From Sabulicella glaciei (GTDB lineage Bacteria; Pseudomonadota; Alphaproteobacteria; Acetobacterales; Acetobacteraceae), in assembly GCF_026183895.1 (NCBI RefSeq), contig NZ_JAPFQI010000011.1, forward strand, positions 1-64,000: 64,000 nt of DNA. The letters run 5' to 3'. The position numbers were made by a program, and so were the translations under genes. Shown piece after piece: positions 9,552-17,765 of this stretch. Numbering within the stretch: the first letter of the stretch is position 1; the number at the start of each line of letters is the position of its first letter. The notes under the pieces are model-generated. The model worked only from the letters and a program-made list of their open reading frames with translations. It did no database searches and was not told the DNA's origin.

Positions 9552-9594
9552 GAATGCGGCGCCGTGCCCTGGATGAGTCACGGCGCCGGTTGCG

Positions 9595-11160
9595 TCAGCG
9601 CGCGCGCATCCGCACGTTGCGCAGCTCCAGGTCCTCGTTCACGCGCAGGGTGAAGTCCTGCACCGTGTCGCGCACGCCGAAGATCTGCGGCTCCTGGTGC
9701 AGCGGGATCATCGGCAGCAGCTCGCGAAACCGGGCCCAGTACTGGCGGGCCAGCGCGTCGCGCTCGGGGCCGATCGCGGTGTTGCCGATGCGCGTGGCCA
9801 GCTCGTTCATCTGGGGGTCGTTGAACTTGCCCCAGTTGAAGCTGCCCTCGCCCAGCAATTCACGCGCTGGGTTGGTGATGTCGAAATTGCCCGGCGTCCA
9901 GCCCAGCATCCAGAACTGGAACTCGTTGTTGGCGCCGCGCTGGAGGAAGCGGCCGAAGGGCATGGCGTCCAGCCGCGCCTGGATGCCGGCGCGCTGCAGC
10001 ATGGCGACGACGGACTGGCAGATCGCCTCGTCGTTGATGTAGCGGTTGTTGGGGCAGCCCAGCGTCACGCGGAACCCGTTGGGGTGGCCCGCCTCGGTGA
10101 GCAGGCGGCGCGCCTCCTCCACGTTGAAGGGCAGGCGCTCGTTGCTCTGCGCGTCGAAGCCGACGATGGCGGGGGCGATGGGCAGGCCGCTCGCGGTGGT
10201 GCTGTTGCGCAGGACGACGCGGCGGATCGTTTCCATGTCGATCGCCTGGTACATGGCGCGGCGCACGCGCACGTCGCGCATCGGGTTGGGCGTGCCAGGC
10301 TGGTCGATGCTTTCGGGTCGCGTCACGTCCATGGCGAGGTAGATGGTCCGCGCCGTCGGGCCCTGGACGAGGCGCACCCCCTGCTGGTTCTGCAGCCGCG
10401 GCACGTCCTGCAGCGGCACGTGGTACATCACGTCCAGTTCGCGGCTCAGCAGCGCCGCGACGCGGGTGGGGGCGGAGGCGACGGGGCGGAACACCGCGCG
10501 GGTGATGCCGTGATCCGCGCGGTCCCACCAATTGGGGTTGGGCACCAGCACGGTGCGCTCATCCGCCGCGCGCTCGACGACGCGGAAGGCGCCAGTGCCG
10601 TTCGCGTTGAGCTGCACGAAGGTGGTGGTGGCGCCGGGCTGCCCGGCACGCGCCACGGAGAAGGCGTTGTTCGCCTCGATCCACGGCTTGGAGGTGATGA
10701 AGAGCAGGGTGAGGTCCTGCAGCAGCACCGGGTTCGGTCCGCGCGTCTCGATCTCGACCGTATGGTCGTCCACGGCGCGCACGGCGGCGATGCTCTGCGC
10801 GGTGTAGGCCATGTCGTTCTGGCGCACGCGCTCGACGCTGTGCACCACGTCGGCCGCCGTGAAGGGCTCGCCGCCGTGGAAGCGCACGTTGCGGCGTAGG
10901 TGGAAGCGCCACAGCGTCGGGCTCGGCGTTTCCCACCGCTCCGCCAGGGCGGGGGAAAGCGAGCCGTCGGCGTCGCGCCGCACCAGCGGCTCGTAGACGT
11001 TGCTCTTCATGGCGTTGGTGACGCCGTGGTTGTTGGCGTGCGGGTCGAGGCCGAGGATGTCGTTGGCCGTGGCCCAGGTGAAGGTGGTGGCGGCGGCGGC
11101 GAGCGCGCTGCCGGCCAGGAGCGCGGCCGCCAGGGCGCCGCGAAGCGCGGTGAGTTTCAT
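9595..11160 (-). CDS. ABC transporter binding protein, peptide/opine/nickel family (SBP family 5)
   Basis: Periplasmic binding protein of the DppA/OppA type. Seen: signal peptide ending SALAAAA (about 1-25), the opening FTWATANDILGLDPHANN, the family signature region VYEPLVRRDADGSLSPALAE (about 57-76) and WRFHLRRNVRFHGGEPFTAADV (about 85-106). 521 aa, normal. Start ATG at 11160 is preceded by GGGAG; the frame is open 30 codons further upstream, but that part has no signal-peptide character. No permeases adjacent. It is divergent (98 bp) from an amidohydrolase, so it may import a peptide-like or amide substrate for it (inference). Confidence 0.93.
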   Translation of the reverse strand: MKLTALRGALAAALLAGSALAAAATTFTWATANDILGLDPHANNHGVTNAMKSNVYEPLVRRDADGSLSPALAERWETPSPTLWRFHLRRNVRFHGGEPFTAADVVHSVERVRQNDMAYTAQSIAAVRAVDDHTVEIETRGPNPVLLQDLTLLFITSKPWIEANNAFSVARAGQPGATTTFVQLNANGTGAFRVVERAADERTVLVPNPNWWDRADHGITRAVFRPVASAPTRVAALLSRELDVMYHVPLQDVPRLQNQQGVRLVQGPTARTIYLAMDVTRPESIDQPGTPNPMRDVRVRRAMYQAIDMETIRRVVLRNSTTASGLPIAPAIVGFDAQSNERLPFNVEEARRLLTEAGHPNGFRVTLGCPNNRYINDEAICQSVVAMLQRAGIQARLDAMPFGRFLQRGANNEFQFWMLGWTPGNFDITNPARELLGEGSFNWGKFNDPQMNELATRIGNTAIGPERDALARQYWARFRELLPMIPLHQEPQIFGVRDTVQDFTLRVNEDLELRNVRMRAR

Positions 11161-11258
11161 TCGTTTCGTCTCCCGTTCGGGGTCGTGAAGCCTGCGCCTA
11201 CCATCGCCGGGAGGCACGGGCCTTGTCGAGGGTCCGTGCGCGGCCTTCAATCCAGGCC

Positions 11259-12488
11259 ATGATCCTGATCGAGAACGCCGCCCTGGTGGACGGCAGCCGG
11301 GACCGCCCCCTGGAGGGGATGGCCATCCTGGTCGAGGGCGACACCATCCGCGAGGTGTCGGACCGGCCCATCCACGCGCCGGGGGCCGACCGGCTGGACC
11401 TGAAGGGGGCGGTGGTCATGCCCGGCCTCGTGGATTGCCACGTCCACGTCATCGCCACGACCGTCAACGTGGGCGCCAACGCGCTGCTGCCCGACGCGCT
11501 GGTGGCGCACCGCGCCGCGCGCATCATGGGCGGCATGCTCCGGCGCGGCTTCACCACGGTTCGCGACCTTGGCGGAGCGACGATCGGCCTGCGCCTGGCC
11601 TGGGAGGAAGGGCTGTTCGAGGGGCCGCGCCTCGTCCTGTGCGGCAAGGCGCTGGGCCAGACGGGCGGGCACAGCGACTTCCGCGGCCGGCACGACACGC
11701 GGCCGATGACGTGGTTCGAGGGACGGCTCGGCAGCCTGGGCCGCATCGCCGACGGGGTGGCGGAATGCCGCCGCGCGGCGCGGGAGGAGCTGAAGGCCGG
11801 CGCCGACTACATCAAGATCATGGCCAATGGCGGCGTCGCCTCGCCCACCGACCCCATCGCCTACCTGCAATACTCCGAGGAGGAGATGCGCGCGATCGTC
11901 GAGGAGGCGGCGATGGCCGGCACCTATGTCGCCGCGCATCTCTACACGGACGACGCGATCGCCCGCGCCGTCCGCTGCGGCGTGCTGTCGCTGGAGCATT
12001 GCAATCTGATCGCGGCGGATACGGCGCGCGCCGCCGCCAAGGCGGGCGCCATGGCCTGCCCCACCCTCGTCACCTACCAGGCGCTGAAGGAGGAGGGCGC
12101 GACCCTCGGCCTGCCGCCCGAAAGCGTGGCGAAGATCGACGACGTGCGCCTCGCCGGGCTGCGCTCGCTGGAGGTGATGCGTGAGGCCGGGCTGCCCATG
12201 GCCTTCGGCACCGACCTCTTGGGCGAGATGCATCGCCGCCAGTCGGAGGAATTCGCCATCCGCGCCGAGGTGCTGCCGGTGCCGGAGGTCATCCGCTCCG
12301 CCACGCTGGATGCGGCGAGGCTGTTGCGGATGGAAGGGAAGATCGGCTGCATCGCCCCTGGCGCCTTCGCCGATCTGCTGGTGCTGGACGGCGACCCGCT
12401 GCGCGACCTGTCCATGCTGGCCGGGCAAGGGGAGCGCATCGCGCGCATCATGCAGAACGGGCGCTTCGTGAAGGGCGGAAACGCCTAG
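11259..12488 (+). CDS. Metal-dependent amidohydrolase (imidazolonepropionase/prolidase-like)
   Basis: Cytoplasmic amidohydrolase-superfamily enzyme of the group often labelled Xaa-Pro dipeptidase-like or imidazolonepropionase-like. Seen metal ligands: DCHVHV (about residue 64, the HxH pair), the lysine in YIKIMANGG (about 186), AAHLYTD (about 227), LEHCNL (about 248), and the aspartate in FGTDLLGEMH (about 318). All expected positions are present. 409 aa. Start ATG at 11259 gives the expected beta-strand opening MILIENAALVDG; the upstream in-frame ATG at 11223 would add 12 residues of poor character. Divergent from the SBP-5 receptor. Substrate unknown. Confidence 0.88.
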   Translation: MILIENAALVDGSRDRPLEGMAILVEGDTIREVSDRPIHAPGADRLDLKGAVVMPGLVDCHVHVIATTVNVGANALLPDALVAHRAARIMGGMLRRGFTTVRDLGGATIGLRLAWEEGLFEGPRLVLCGKALGQTGGHSDFRGRHDTRPMTWFEGRLGSLGRIADGVAECRRAAREELKAGADYIKIMANGGVASPTDPIAYLQYSEEEMRAIVEEAAMAGTYVAAHLYTDDAIARAVRCGVLSLEHCNLIAADTARAAAKAGAMACPTLVTYQALKEEGATLGLPPESVAKIDDVRLAGLRSLEVMREAGLPMAFGTDLLGEMHRRQSEEFAIRAEVLPVPEVIRSATLDAARLLRMEGKIGCIAPGAFADLLVLDGDPLRDLSMLAGQGERIARIMQNGRFVKGGNA

Positions 12489-12724
12489 GGCCGCCTGGGC
12501 AAGCCGGAGCGGCTGCCGGTGGCCGCACGTCGCGGTGCGGCTGCGGAGCGCACGGCCCTGCGCTGGATCTGATGGTTCCACCTGGGCAGTATTTCCAGGC
12601 CGGCGCCGCGGGACAGGACGGGGCACCGCGGCGAAATCCCTTGGCAGGAGCGGCGCAACCATGGCCTGATCAAAGGACACCGGCGTCGCCAGACACGTCG
12701 GGAAATGCCAGGGAGGCTTCATTC

Positions 12725-13702
12725 ATGACACGGCTGACGCGCCGCTCCGCTCTCGCGACCCTTGGCGCCATGGGTGGCGCTTCCACGCTCTCGATGCCTG
12801 CCCTCGGCCAGTCGCGCTTCCCCGACCGGCCGATCCGCCTCATCGTCCCCTGGCCTCCAGGTGGCTCGACGGACGGCCAGATGCGCGCGATCGCGGAGGT
12901 CGCGTCGCGGCATCTCGGCCAGCCGATCGTCATCGAGAACAAGCCTGGTGCTGCCGGCACCTTGGGCGCGCTTGCGTTGAAGGATGCGAGGCCGGACGGC
13001 TACACCCTGGCGCAGATGCCAATCTCCGTCTTCCGCCTTCCCCACATGATGGACCGGCCCAACTTCGACCCGCTGAAGGACTTCACCTACGTCATTCACG
13101 TCACCGGGTATTTGTTTGGCGTGGTCGTCCGTGCCGACAGGCCCTGGCGTACTTGGCAGGACTTCCTCGCCTACGCCAAGGAGAACCCAGGCAAGGTCAC
13201 CTACGGCAGCCCGGGCGTGGGCAGCTCGCTGCACATCACGATGGAGCAGATCGCGCAGCGCCTCGGGATCAATTGGGTGCATGTGCCGTTCCGTGGTGGT
13301 GCCGAGAACATGCAGGCGACCCTCGCGGGAACGATCGATGCCACGGCCGACTCCACGGGTTGGGCGCCGCTGGTCGAGGCAGGCAGGCTGCGCCTCCTCG
13401 TGGTCTGGAGCGCCGAGCGCTCCAAGCGGTTTCCCGAGGTTCCGACGCTGCGCGAGACCGGCATCGACATCGTCTCCGCGTCGCCCTACGGCTTCGCAGG
13501 CCCGGCTGGGATCGACGGGGGGGTGGTCGAGACCCTGCACAACGCCTTCCACCAGGCGCTCTTCGATCCCACTCACCTGCAGGTGATGGAGCGCTTCGAC
13601 ATGGCGCCCTGGTACATGGGCAGCGCGGAATACACCGCCTTCGCCGAGCGCCTTTATCGCGAGGAAGGCGAGATGGTCCGCCGGCTCAACCTGCGGATCT
13701 GA
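12725..13702 (+). CDS. Bug/TctC-family binding protein (copy 3)
   Basis: Periplasmic TctC-type receptor. Seen: twin-arginine-like basic start TRLTRRSALATLGAMGG with a signal sequence to about 29, then FPDRPIRLIVPWPPGG, DGYTLAQMP (about 91) and VHVPFRGGAENMQATLAG (about 178). 325 aa. Start ATG is preceded by GGGAGG at 8 nt. Codon use is a little less GC-extreme than its neighbours. It stands alone: the 236 bp upstream (12489-12724) holds no gene I can support, and it converges on the antiporter gene. Ligand unknown. Confidence 0.92.
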   Translation: MTRLTRRSALATLGAMGGASTLSMPALGQSRFPDRPIRLIVPWPPGGSTDGQMRAIAEVASRHLGQPIVIENKPGAAGTLGALALKDARPDGYTLAQMPISVFRLPHMMDRPNFDPLKDFTYVIHVTGYLFGVVVRADRPWRTWQDFLAYAKENPGKVTYGSPGVGSSLHITMEQIAQRLGINWVHVPFRGGAENMQATLAGTIDATADSTGWAPLVEAGRLRLLVVWSAERSKRFPEVPTLRETGIDIVSASPYGFAGPAGIDGGVVETLHNAFHQALFDPTHLQVMERFDMAPWYMGSAEYTAFAERLYREEGEMVRRLNLRI

Positions 13703-13703
13703 T

Positions 13704-13736
13704 GATCAAGGCTTGATCCACCGGGTTCGATGGTGG
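13704..13736. terminator. Paired hairpins in a convergent gap
   Basis: Two adjacent inverted repeats lie between a Bug gene (plus) and the antiporter gene (minus): GATCAA-GGC-TTGATC (13704-13718) and CCACC-N9-GGTGG (13718-13736). The position fits a shared bidirectional transcript end. No clear U-tract on either side. Confidence 0.35.
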
Positions 13737-13758
13737 CCAAGCAGCCTGCCCACGTGAC

Positions 13759-15480
13759 CTAGAGCAGCACCCGCCGCACCGCGTCGCGCCGCTCCGCGAT
13801 GGCGGCGCGTGCCGCCGCCTCCGGCACGCCCAGCGCCGTCAGCAGCCCTTCGCCCAGCTGCAGGCTGGCTTCCGTGACCTCCGGCGACACGGCGCTGGCG
13901 CCCGCTTCCAGCAGGGCGCGGCCATGCGCCTCGTCATGCACGCGCACATGGATGGGCAGGCGCGGCCAGGCGGCGCGCGCGGCGCGCACCACCTCGAGCG
14001 CGGTGGATGGCCGGTCCATCGTCACCACCAGCGCGGCGGCACGGTCCGCGCCCAGCAGCGCCAGCATCTCCGCCTGGGCCGCGTCGCCGAAGAAGGCGGC
14101 CGCGCCCGCCTCGCGCAGGCGGCGCACCCGCGCCGCGTCGGCATCCACCGCCACATGCGGGATGCGCTGTGCGTCCAGGATCTCGCCAACGGCGCGGCCG
14201 ACCCGGCCATAGCCGGCGATGATGACGTGCTCGGCCAGTTCCGCCTCCGACGGGCCGGGCCGGGCCGCGTCCTCCGGCACCTCCAGCCGCCGCCCCAGGC
14301 GACGCGCCAGCATGGCCAGGAAGGGCGTGGCGGCCATGGAAAGCCCGGTCACCAGCGCCACGAACCGCGCCGTTTCGGGCGGCACCAGCCCGTTGCCCTC
14401 CGCCAGCGCCAGGACGATGAACGCGAACTCGCCGCCCTGGGCCAGCAGCACCGCGGTTTCGGCGGAAACGGCGCCCGCCTCGCCTGAGAGGCGCAGCAGG
14501 GCGAGCAGCACCAGCACCTTCAGGGCGACGAGGCCCAGCACGGAAAGTGGCAGCCAGACCGGCTCCTCCAGGATGGCAGCCAGGTCGAGGCCGAGCCCGA
14601 CCGAAACAAAGAACACGCCCAGCAGCAGCCCCTTGAAGGGGCCCAGGTCCACCTCGACCCGATGCCGGAACTCCGTTTCCGACAGCAGCAGCCCGGCCAG
14701 GAAGGCGCCCAGCGCCAGGGACAGCCCCGCCGCTTCCGTCGCCGCCGCCGTGCCCAGCACCGCCAGCAGCACCACGGCCAGGAAGGCCTCGTGGCTGCCC
14801 GTGTCCGCGATGATCCGAAGCAGGGGCCGCAACAAGACCCGCCCCGCGACCATGATGAGCAGGATGGCGAGCGCCGCGCGCGCCATGGCCCCCGCGACGC
14901 CCAGCAGCAGCCCGAACGCCCCGCCGCCTTCCTGCGCGCCGAGGATGCCGACCACGAACAGGATCGGCACCACGGCAAGGTCCTGGAACAGCAGCACCCC
15001 GAAGGCAGCCCGCCCGACCGGCGTGCCGAGCCGCCCACCCTCCGACAAGACCTGCATGACGATGGCGGTGGAGGACAGGGCGAGCGCCGCGCCCAGCACC
15101 AGCGCGGCGGCGCCCTCATTGCCGAACAGCCACGCGATGACGGCGATCAGCGCCCCGGTCACCACCACCTGCGCGCCGCCCAGGCCAAAGACCAGGGCGC
15201 GCATCCGCCAGAGCCGGTCCAGCGACAATTCCAGCCCGATCATGAAGAGCAGGAAGGCGACGCCCAGCTCCGCCGCGAGATGGACCGAGCCTTCGTGGAG
15301 GACGAGGAAGGACAAGGCGGGCACCTCGCCGACCAGCCGGCCCAGCCCGTGCGGCCCGATCGCCAGCCCGATCAGGAGAAAGCCCAGCACCGTGCTGAGG
15401 CGAAGGCGATGCGCCAGCACCCCCACCACCCCCGCCGCACCCAGCAGCACCGCCGCTTCCCGCAGTTCCGGCCCGATCAA
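13759..15480 (-). CDS. Monovalent cation:proton antiporter-2 (Kef-type) with TrkA-N domain
   Basis: Inner-membrane CPA2 antiporter, probably K+/H+ exchange. Seen: about 12 membrane helices in residues 1-380 with FLLFMIGLELSLDRLW (about 75), LSSTAIVMQVLSEGG (about 137) and LALGAFLAGLLLSETEFRH (about 255), then a cytoplasmic RCK/TrkA-N domain opening with HVIIAGYGRVGRAVGEIL (about 420-437). 573 aa. I start at TTG 15480, because GAAGGGA lies upstream and the protein then opens LIGPELREAAVLLGAAG; an ATG at 15567 would add 29 polar residues. KefB/KefC subtype cannot be settled and no KefF/KefG partner is adjacent. Confidence 0.9.
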   Translation of the reverse strand: MIGPELREAAVLLGAAGVVGVLAHRLRLSTVLGFLLIGLAIGPHGLGRLVGEVPALSFLVLHEGSVHLAAELGVAFLLFMIGLELSLDRLWRMRALVFGLGGAQVVVTGALIAVIAWLFGNEGAAALVLGAALALSSTAIVMQVLSEGGRLGTPVGRAAFGVLLFQDLAVVPILFVVGILGAQEGGGAFGLLLGVAGAMARAALAILLIMVAGRVLLRPLLRIIADTGSHEAFLAVVLLAVLGTAAATEAAGLSLALGAFLAGLLLSETEFRHRVEVDLGPFKGLLLGVFFVSVGLGLDLAAILEEPVWLPLSVLGLVALKVLVLLALLRLSGEAGAVSAETAVLLAQGGEFAFIVLALAEGNGLVPPETARFVALVTGLSMAATPFLAMLARRLGRRLEVPEDAARPGPSEAELAEHVIIAGYGRVGRAVGEILDAQRIPHVAVDADAARVRRLREAGAAAFFGDAAQAEMLALLGADRAAALVVTMDRPSTALEVVRAARAAWPRLPIHVRVHDEAHGRALLEAGASAVSPEVTEASLQLGEGLLTALGVPEAAARAAIAERRDAVRRVLL

Positions 15481-15607
15481 ACGCGCATCCCTTCCGTCGT
15501 CAGGATCAACATGCCCGGCGCGCCGCGACGCCGGAAGCGGGCGCGGGCTTGCGGCACGGCCCTGCAACGTTCATGGTTAAAGTATTGAAATTGCTTGCAA
15601 ATATGCA

Positions 15608-15638
15608 CATCTCTACAGGCTTTCCCCTTGCAGAGATG
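15608..15638. promoter_or_regulatory. Inverted repeat in the AT-rich leader of the TonB receptor
   Basis: The 193-bp divergent gap between the antiporter and the TonB receptor contains an abruptly AT-rich patch (about 15570-15640). In it CATCTCTACA (15608-15617) and TGCAGAGATG (15629-15638) form 10-bp arms with one mismatch. An outer pair, TGCACA (15604) and TGTGCA (15645), could extend or compete with it. It may be a regulator site or a structured 5' leader; it matches no riboswitch or Fur box I can name. Confidence 0.4.
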
Positions 15639-15673
15639 AACAGCTGTGCAGGCATTCCCGCAACGGAGACGCC

Positions 15674-17752
15674 ATGCGCCGCCTGCTTCCCGCTTTTCTC
15701 CTGCTCCCCCTCGCCGGCCCCCGCGCGCAGGAGCCGGTGATGGAACTGCCCGAGGTCGTGGTGCAGTCGCGCCGCTTCGAGGAGGCGCGCAGCCGCATCG
15801 CCCCCTCGCTCGGCGCCAGCGTCACCGAGATCACGCGCGAGGCGATCGAGCGCCTGCCGCAGGGCGAGGAAACGCCGCTGAACCAGGTGCTGCTCCAGGC
15901 GCCGGGCGTGGTGCAGGCGCCGCAGGGCGAGCTGCACGTGCGCGGCGATCACCGCAACCTGCAATACCGCATCAACGGCGTGACGATCCCGGAGGCGATC
16001 AGCGGCTTCGGCCAGCTCTTCGACGCGCGCGGGCTCCGCTCGGTCAGCCTCATCACCGGGGCGCTGCCGGCGCAGTTCGGCTATCGCACGGCCGGAGTGG
16101 TGGATATCCGCCTGCGCTCCGGCGCGCAGGAGCCGGGCGGCACGGCCAGCCTCTACGGCGGCTCCTTCGGCACCTTCCAGCCGGGCCTGTCCTATGGAGG
16201 CGGCAGCGGACGCTTCGAGTATTTCCTGTCCGGCTCCATGCTTCGCTCCGACCGCGGCTTCGAGAACCCGACCGCCGCCCGCACCGTGCCGCGCAACGCG
16301 ACGGAGCAGTTCCGCGGCCTGCTCAACGCCGCCTATGCGCTGGACGACCGCACGCGCCTCGCCCTCATCGCCGGGGGAAACGCCTCGCGCTTCGAGGTGC
16401 CGATGGTGGCGGGCGGCTCGTCGCCCTTCACCGCCTTCGGCCGCAGCAGCTTCGACGGGCTGGATCCGCGCGCCCGGCAATGGCAGCGCACCGGCTTCGG
16501 GGTGCTGGCGCTGCAGCACTCGCGCGATGCGCTGGACGTGCAGATCTCCGGCTTCCTCCGTCGCTCCACCGTCTCCTACCTGCCGGATGTGCTGGCCGAC
16601 CTGCTGGGCACGGGCGTCGCCTCGTCGGTGGGGCGGCGCAACACGGCGATCGGGCTGCAGGGCGACGCCGCCTGGCGCGTGGCGGAGCGGCACACGCTGC
16701 GCGCCGGCTTCTTCCTGTCGCGCGACGAGACGGCGAACCGCCTCGCCAGCACGGTGCTGCCGCTGGACGTGTCGGGCGGGACGCTGGACGCGCCCTTCAC
16801 CATCACCGAGCGCGACCGGGTGACGCAAAGCCTCGGCGGGCTCTACCTCCAGGATGAATGGCGGCCGCTGGAACGGGTGACGGTGAATTTCGGCGCGCGG
16901 CTGGACGGGGTGCGCGGCCCGGCCTCCGGCTCGCAATTGTCGCCGCGCCTCAACGTGGTGTGGAACGTGTCCGACGCCACCACCCTTTCCGCCGGCTATG
17001 CGCGCTACTTCACCCCGCCCCCGGCAGAGCTCCTGGCGCGGCCCGACCTCGCCCGCTATGCCGGCACGACGCTGGAGCCGGAGGTGGCGCGGGCGGGCGC
17101 GGTGCGGCCGGAGCGCGCGCATTACTTCAACCTCGGCCTGCGCCACCGCATCGGCGAGCGCCTGACCCTGGGCGCGGAGGCGTTCTGGCGCGACGTGCGC
17201 GACCTGCAGGATCTGGGCCAGTTCGGCACGGCCTATGTGTTCTCGCCCTACAACTACGCGCGCGGGCGGGTCTACGGCACGGAGCTGACGGCCGCCTGGC
17301 GCGGCGAGCGTTGGAGTTTCCACGGCAACGTCACCCTGTCGCGCTCCGAGGGGAAGGGCCTCGTGTCCAACCAGTATTTCTGGTCGGCGGCGGAGCTGGC
17401 GCAGGTGGCGCGGAAATTTGTCCGCACCGACCACGACCAGGCCGTATCCGCCTCCGCCGGGGCGTCCTGGCGCGCCTGGGAGGGGGGCACGCTCTCGGCC
17501 ACGCTGCTCTACGGCTCGGGCATGCGGCGCGGCTTCGCCAACAGCGAGTCGGTCACGCCCTACGTGACGATGAACCTGGGCGTGGCGCATCGCTTCGAGG
17601 GGCCGGATGGCGGGCGCTGGACGGCGCGGCTGGACGTGCTGAATGTGTTCGACCGCCGCTACCAGCTGCGCGACGGGACCGGCATCGGGGTCGGGGCGCC
17701 GCAATTCGGGCTGCGGCGCGGGATCTTCGCGGGGCTGTCGCGCTCCTTCTGA
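15674..17752 (+). CDS. TonB-dependent outer-membrane receptor
   Basis: Outer-membrane beta-barrel receptor for energised uptake of a scarce large ligand such as a siderophore, haem, cobalamin or chelate. Seen: signal peptide MRRLLPAFLLLPLAGPRAQ, a TonB-box-like stretch PEVVVQSRR (about 24-32), plug domain (about 45-150) with QVLLQAPGVVQAPQGELHVRG and YRINGVTIPE, and a barrel ending in aromatic GLSRSF with terminal phenylalanine. 692 aa, normal. RBS GGAG 6 nt before ATG. No ABC importer or TonB/ExbBD nearby, so ligand not assignable. It ends 13 bp from the convergent c-di-GMP gene. Confidence 0.93.
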   Translation: MRRLLPAFLLLPLAGPRAQEPVMELPEVVVQSRRFEEARSRIAPSLGASVTEITREAIERLPQGEETPLNQVLLQAPGVVQAPQGELHVRGDHRNLQYRINGVTIPEAISGFGQLFDARGLRSVSLITGALPAQFGYRTAGVVDIRLRSGAQEPGGTASLYGGSFGTFQPGLSYGGGSGRFEYFLSGSMLRSDRGFENPTAARTVPRNATEQFRGLLNAAYALDDRTRLALIAGGNASRFEVPMVAGGSSPFTAFGRSSFDGLDPRARQWQRTGFGVLALQHSRDALDVQISGFLRRSTVSYLPDVLADLLGTGVASSVGRRNTAIGLQGDAAWRVAERHTLRAGFFLSRDETANRLASTVLPLDVSGGTLDAPFTITERDRVTQSLGGLYLQDEWRPLERVTVNFGARLDGVRGPASGSQLSPRLNVVWNVSDATTLSAGYARYFTPPPAELLARPDLARYAGTTLEPEVARAGAVRPERAHYFNLGLRHRIGERLTLGAEAFWRDVRDLQDLGQFGTAYVFSPYNYARGRVYGTELTAAWRGERWSFHGNVTLSRSEGKGLVSNQYFWSAAELAQVARKFVRTDHDQAVSASAGASWRAWEGGTLSATLLYGSGMRRGFANSESVTPYVTMNLGVAHRFEGPDGGRWTARLDVLNVFDRRYQLRDGTGIGVGAPQFGLRRGIFAGLSRSF

Positions 17753-17765
17753 GCGTCCCGCGCCG

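Noticed and set aside
13718-13736. CCACC..GGTTCGAT..GGTGG resembled a tRNA T-arm
   Set aside because: No acceptor stem, D-arm or anticodon arm can be built around it; the stem and loop lengths are wrong. Treated as a hairpin.
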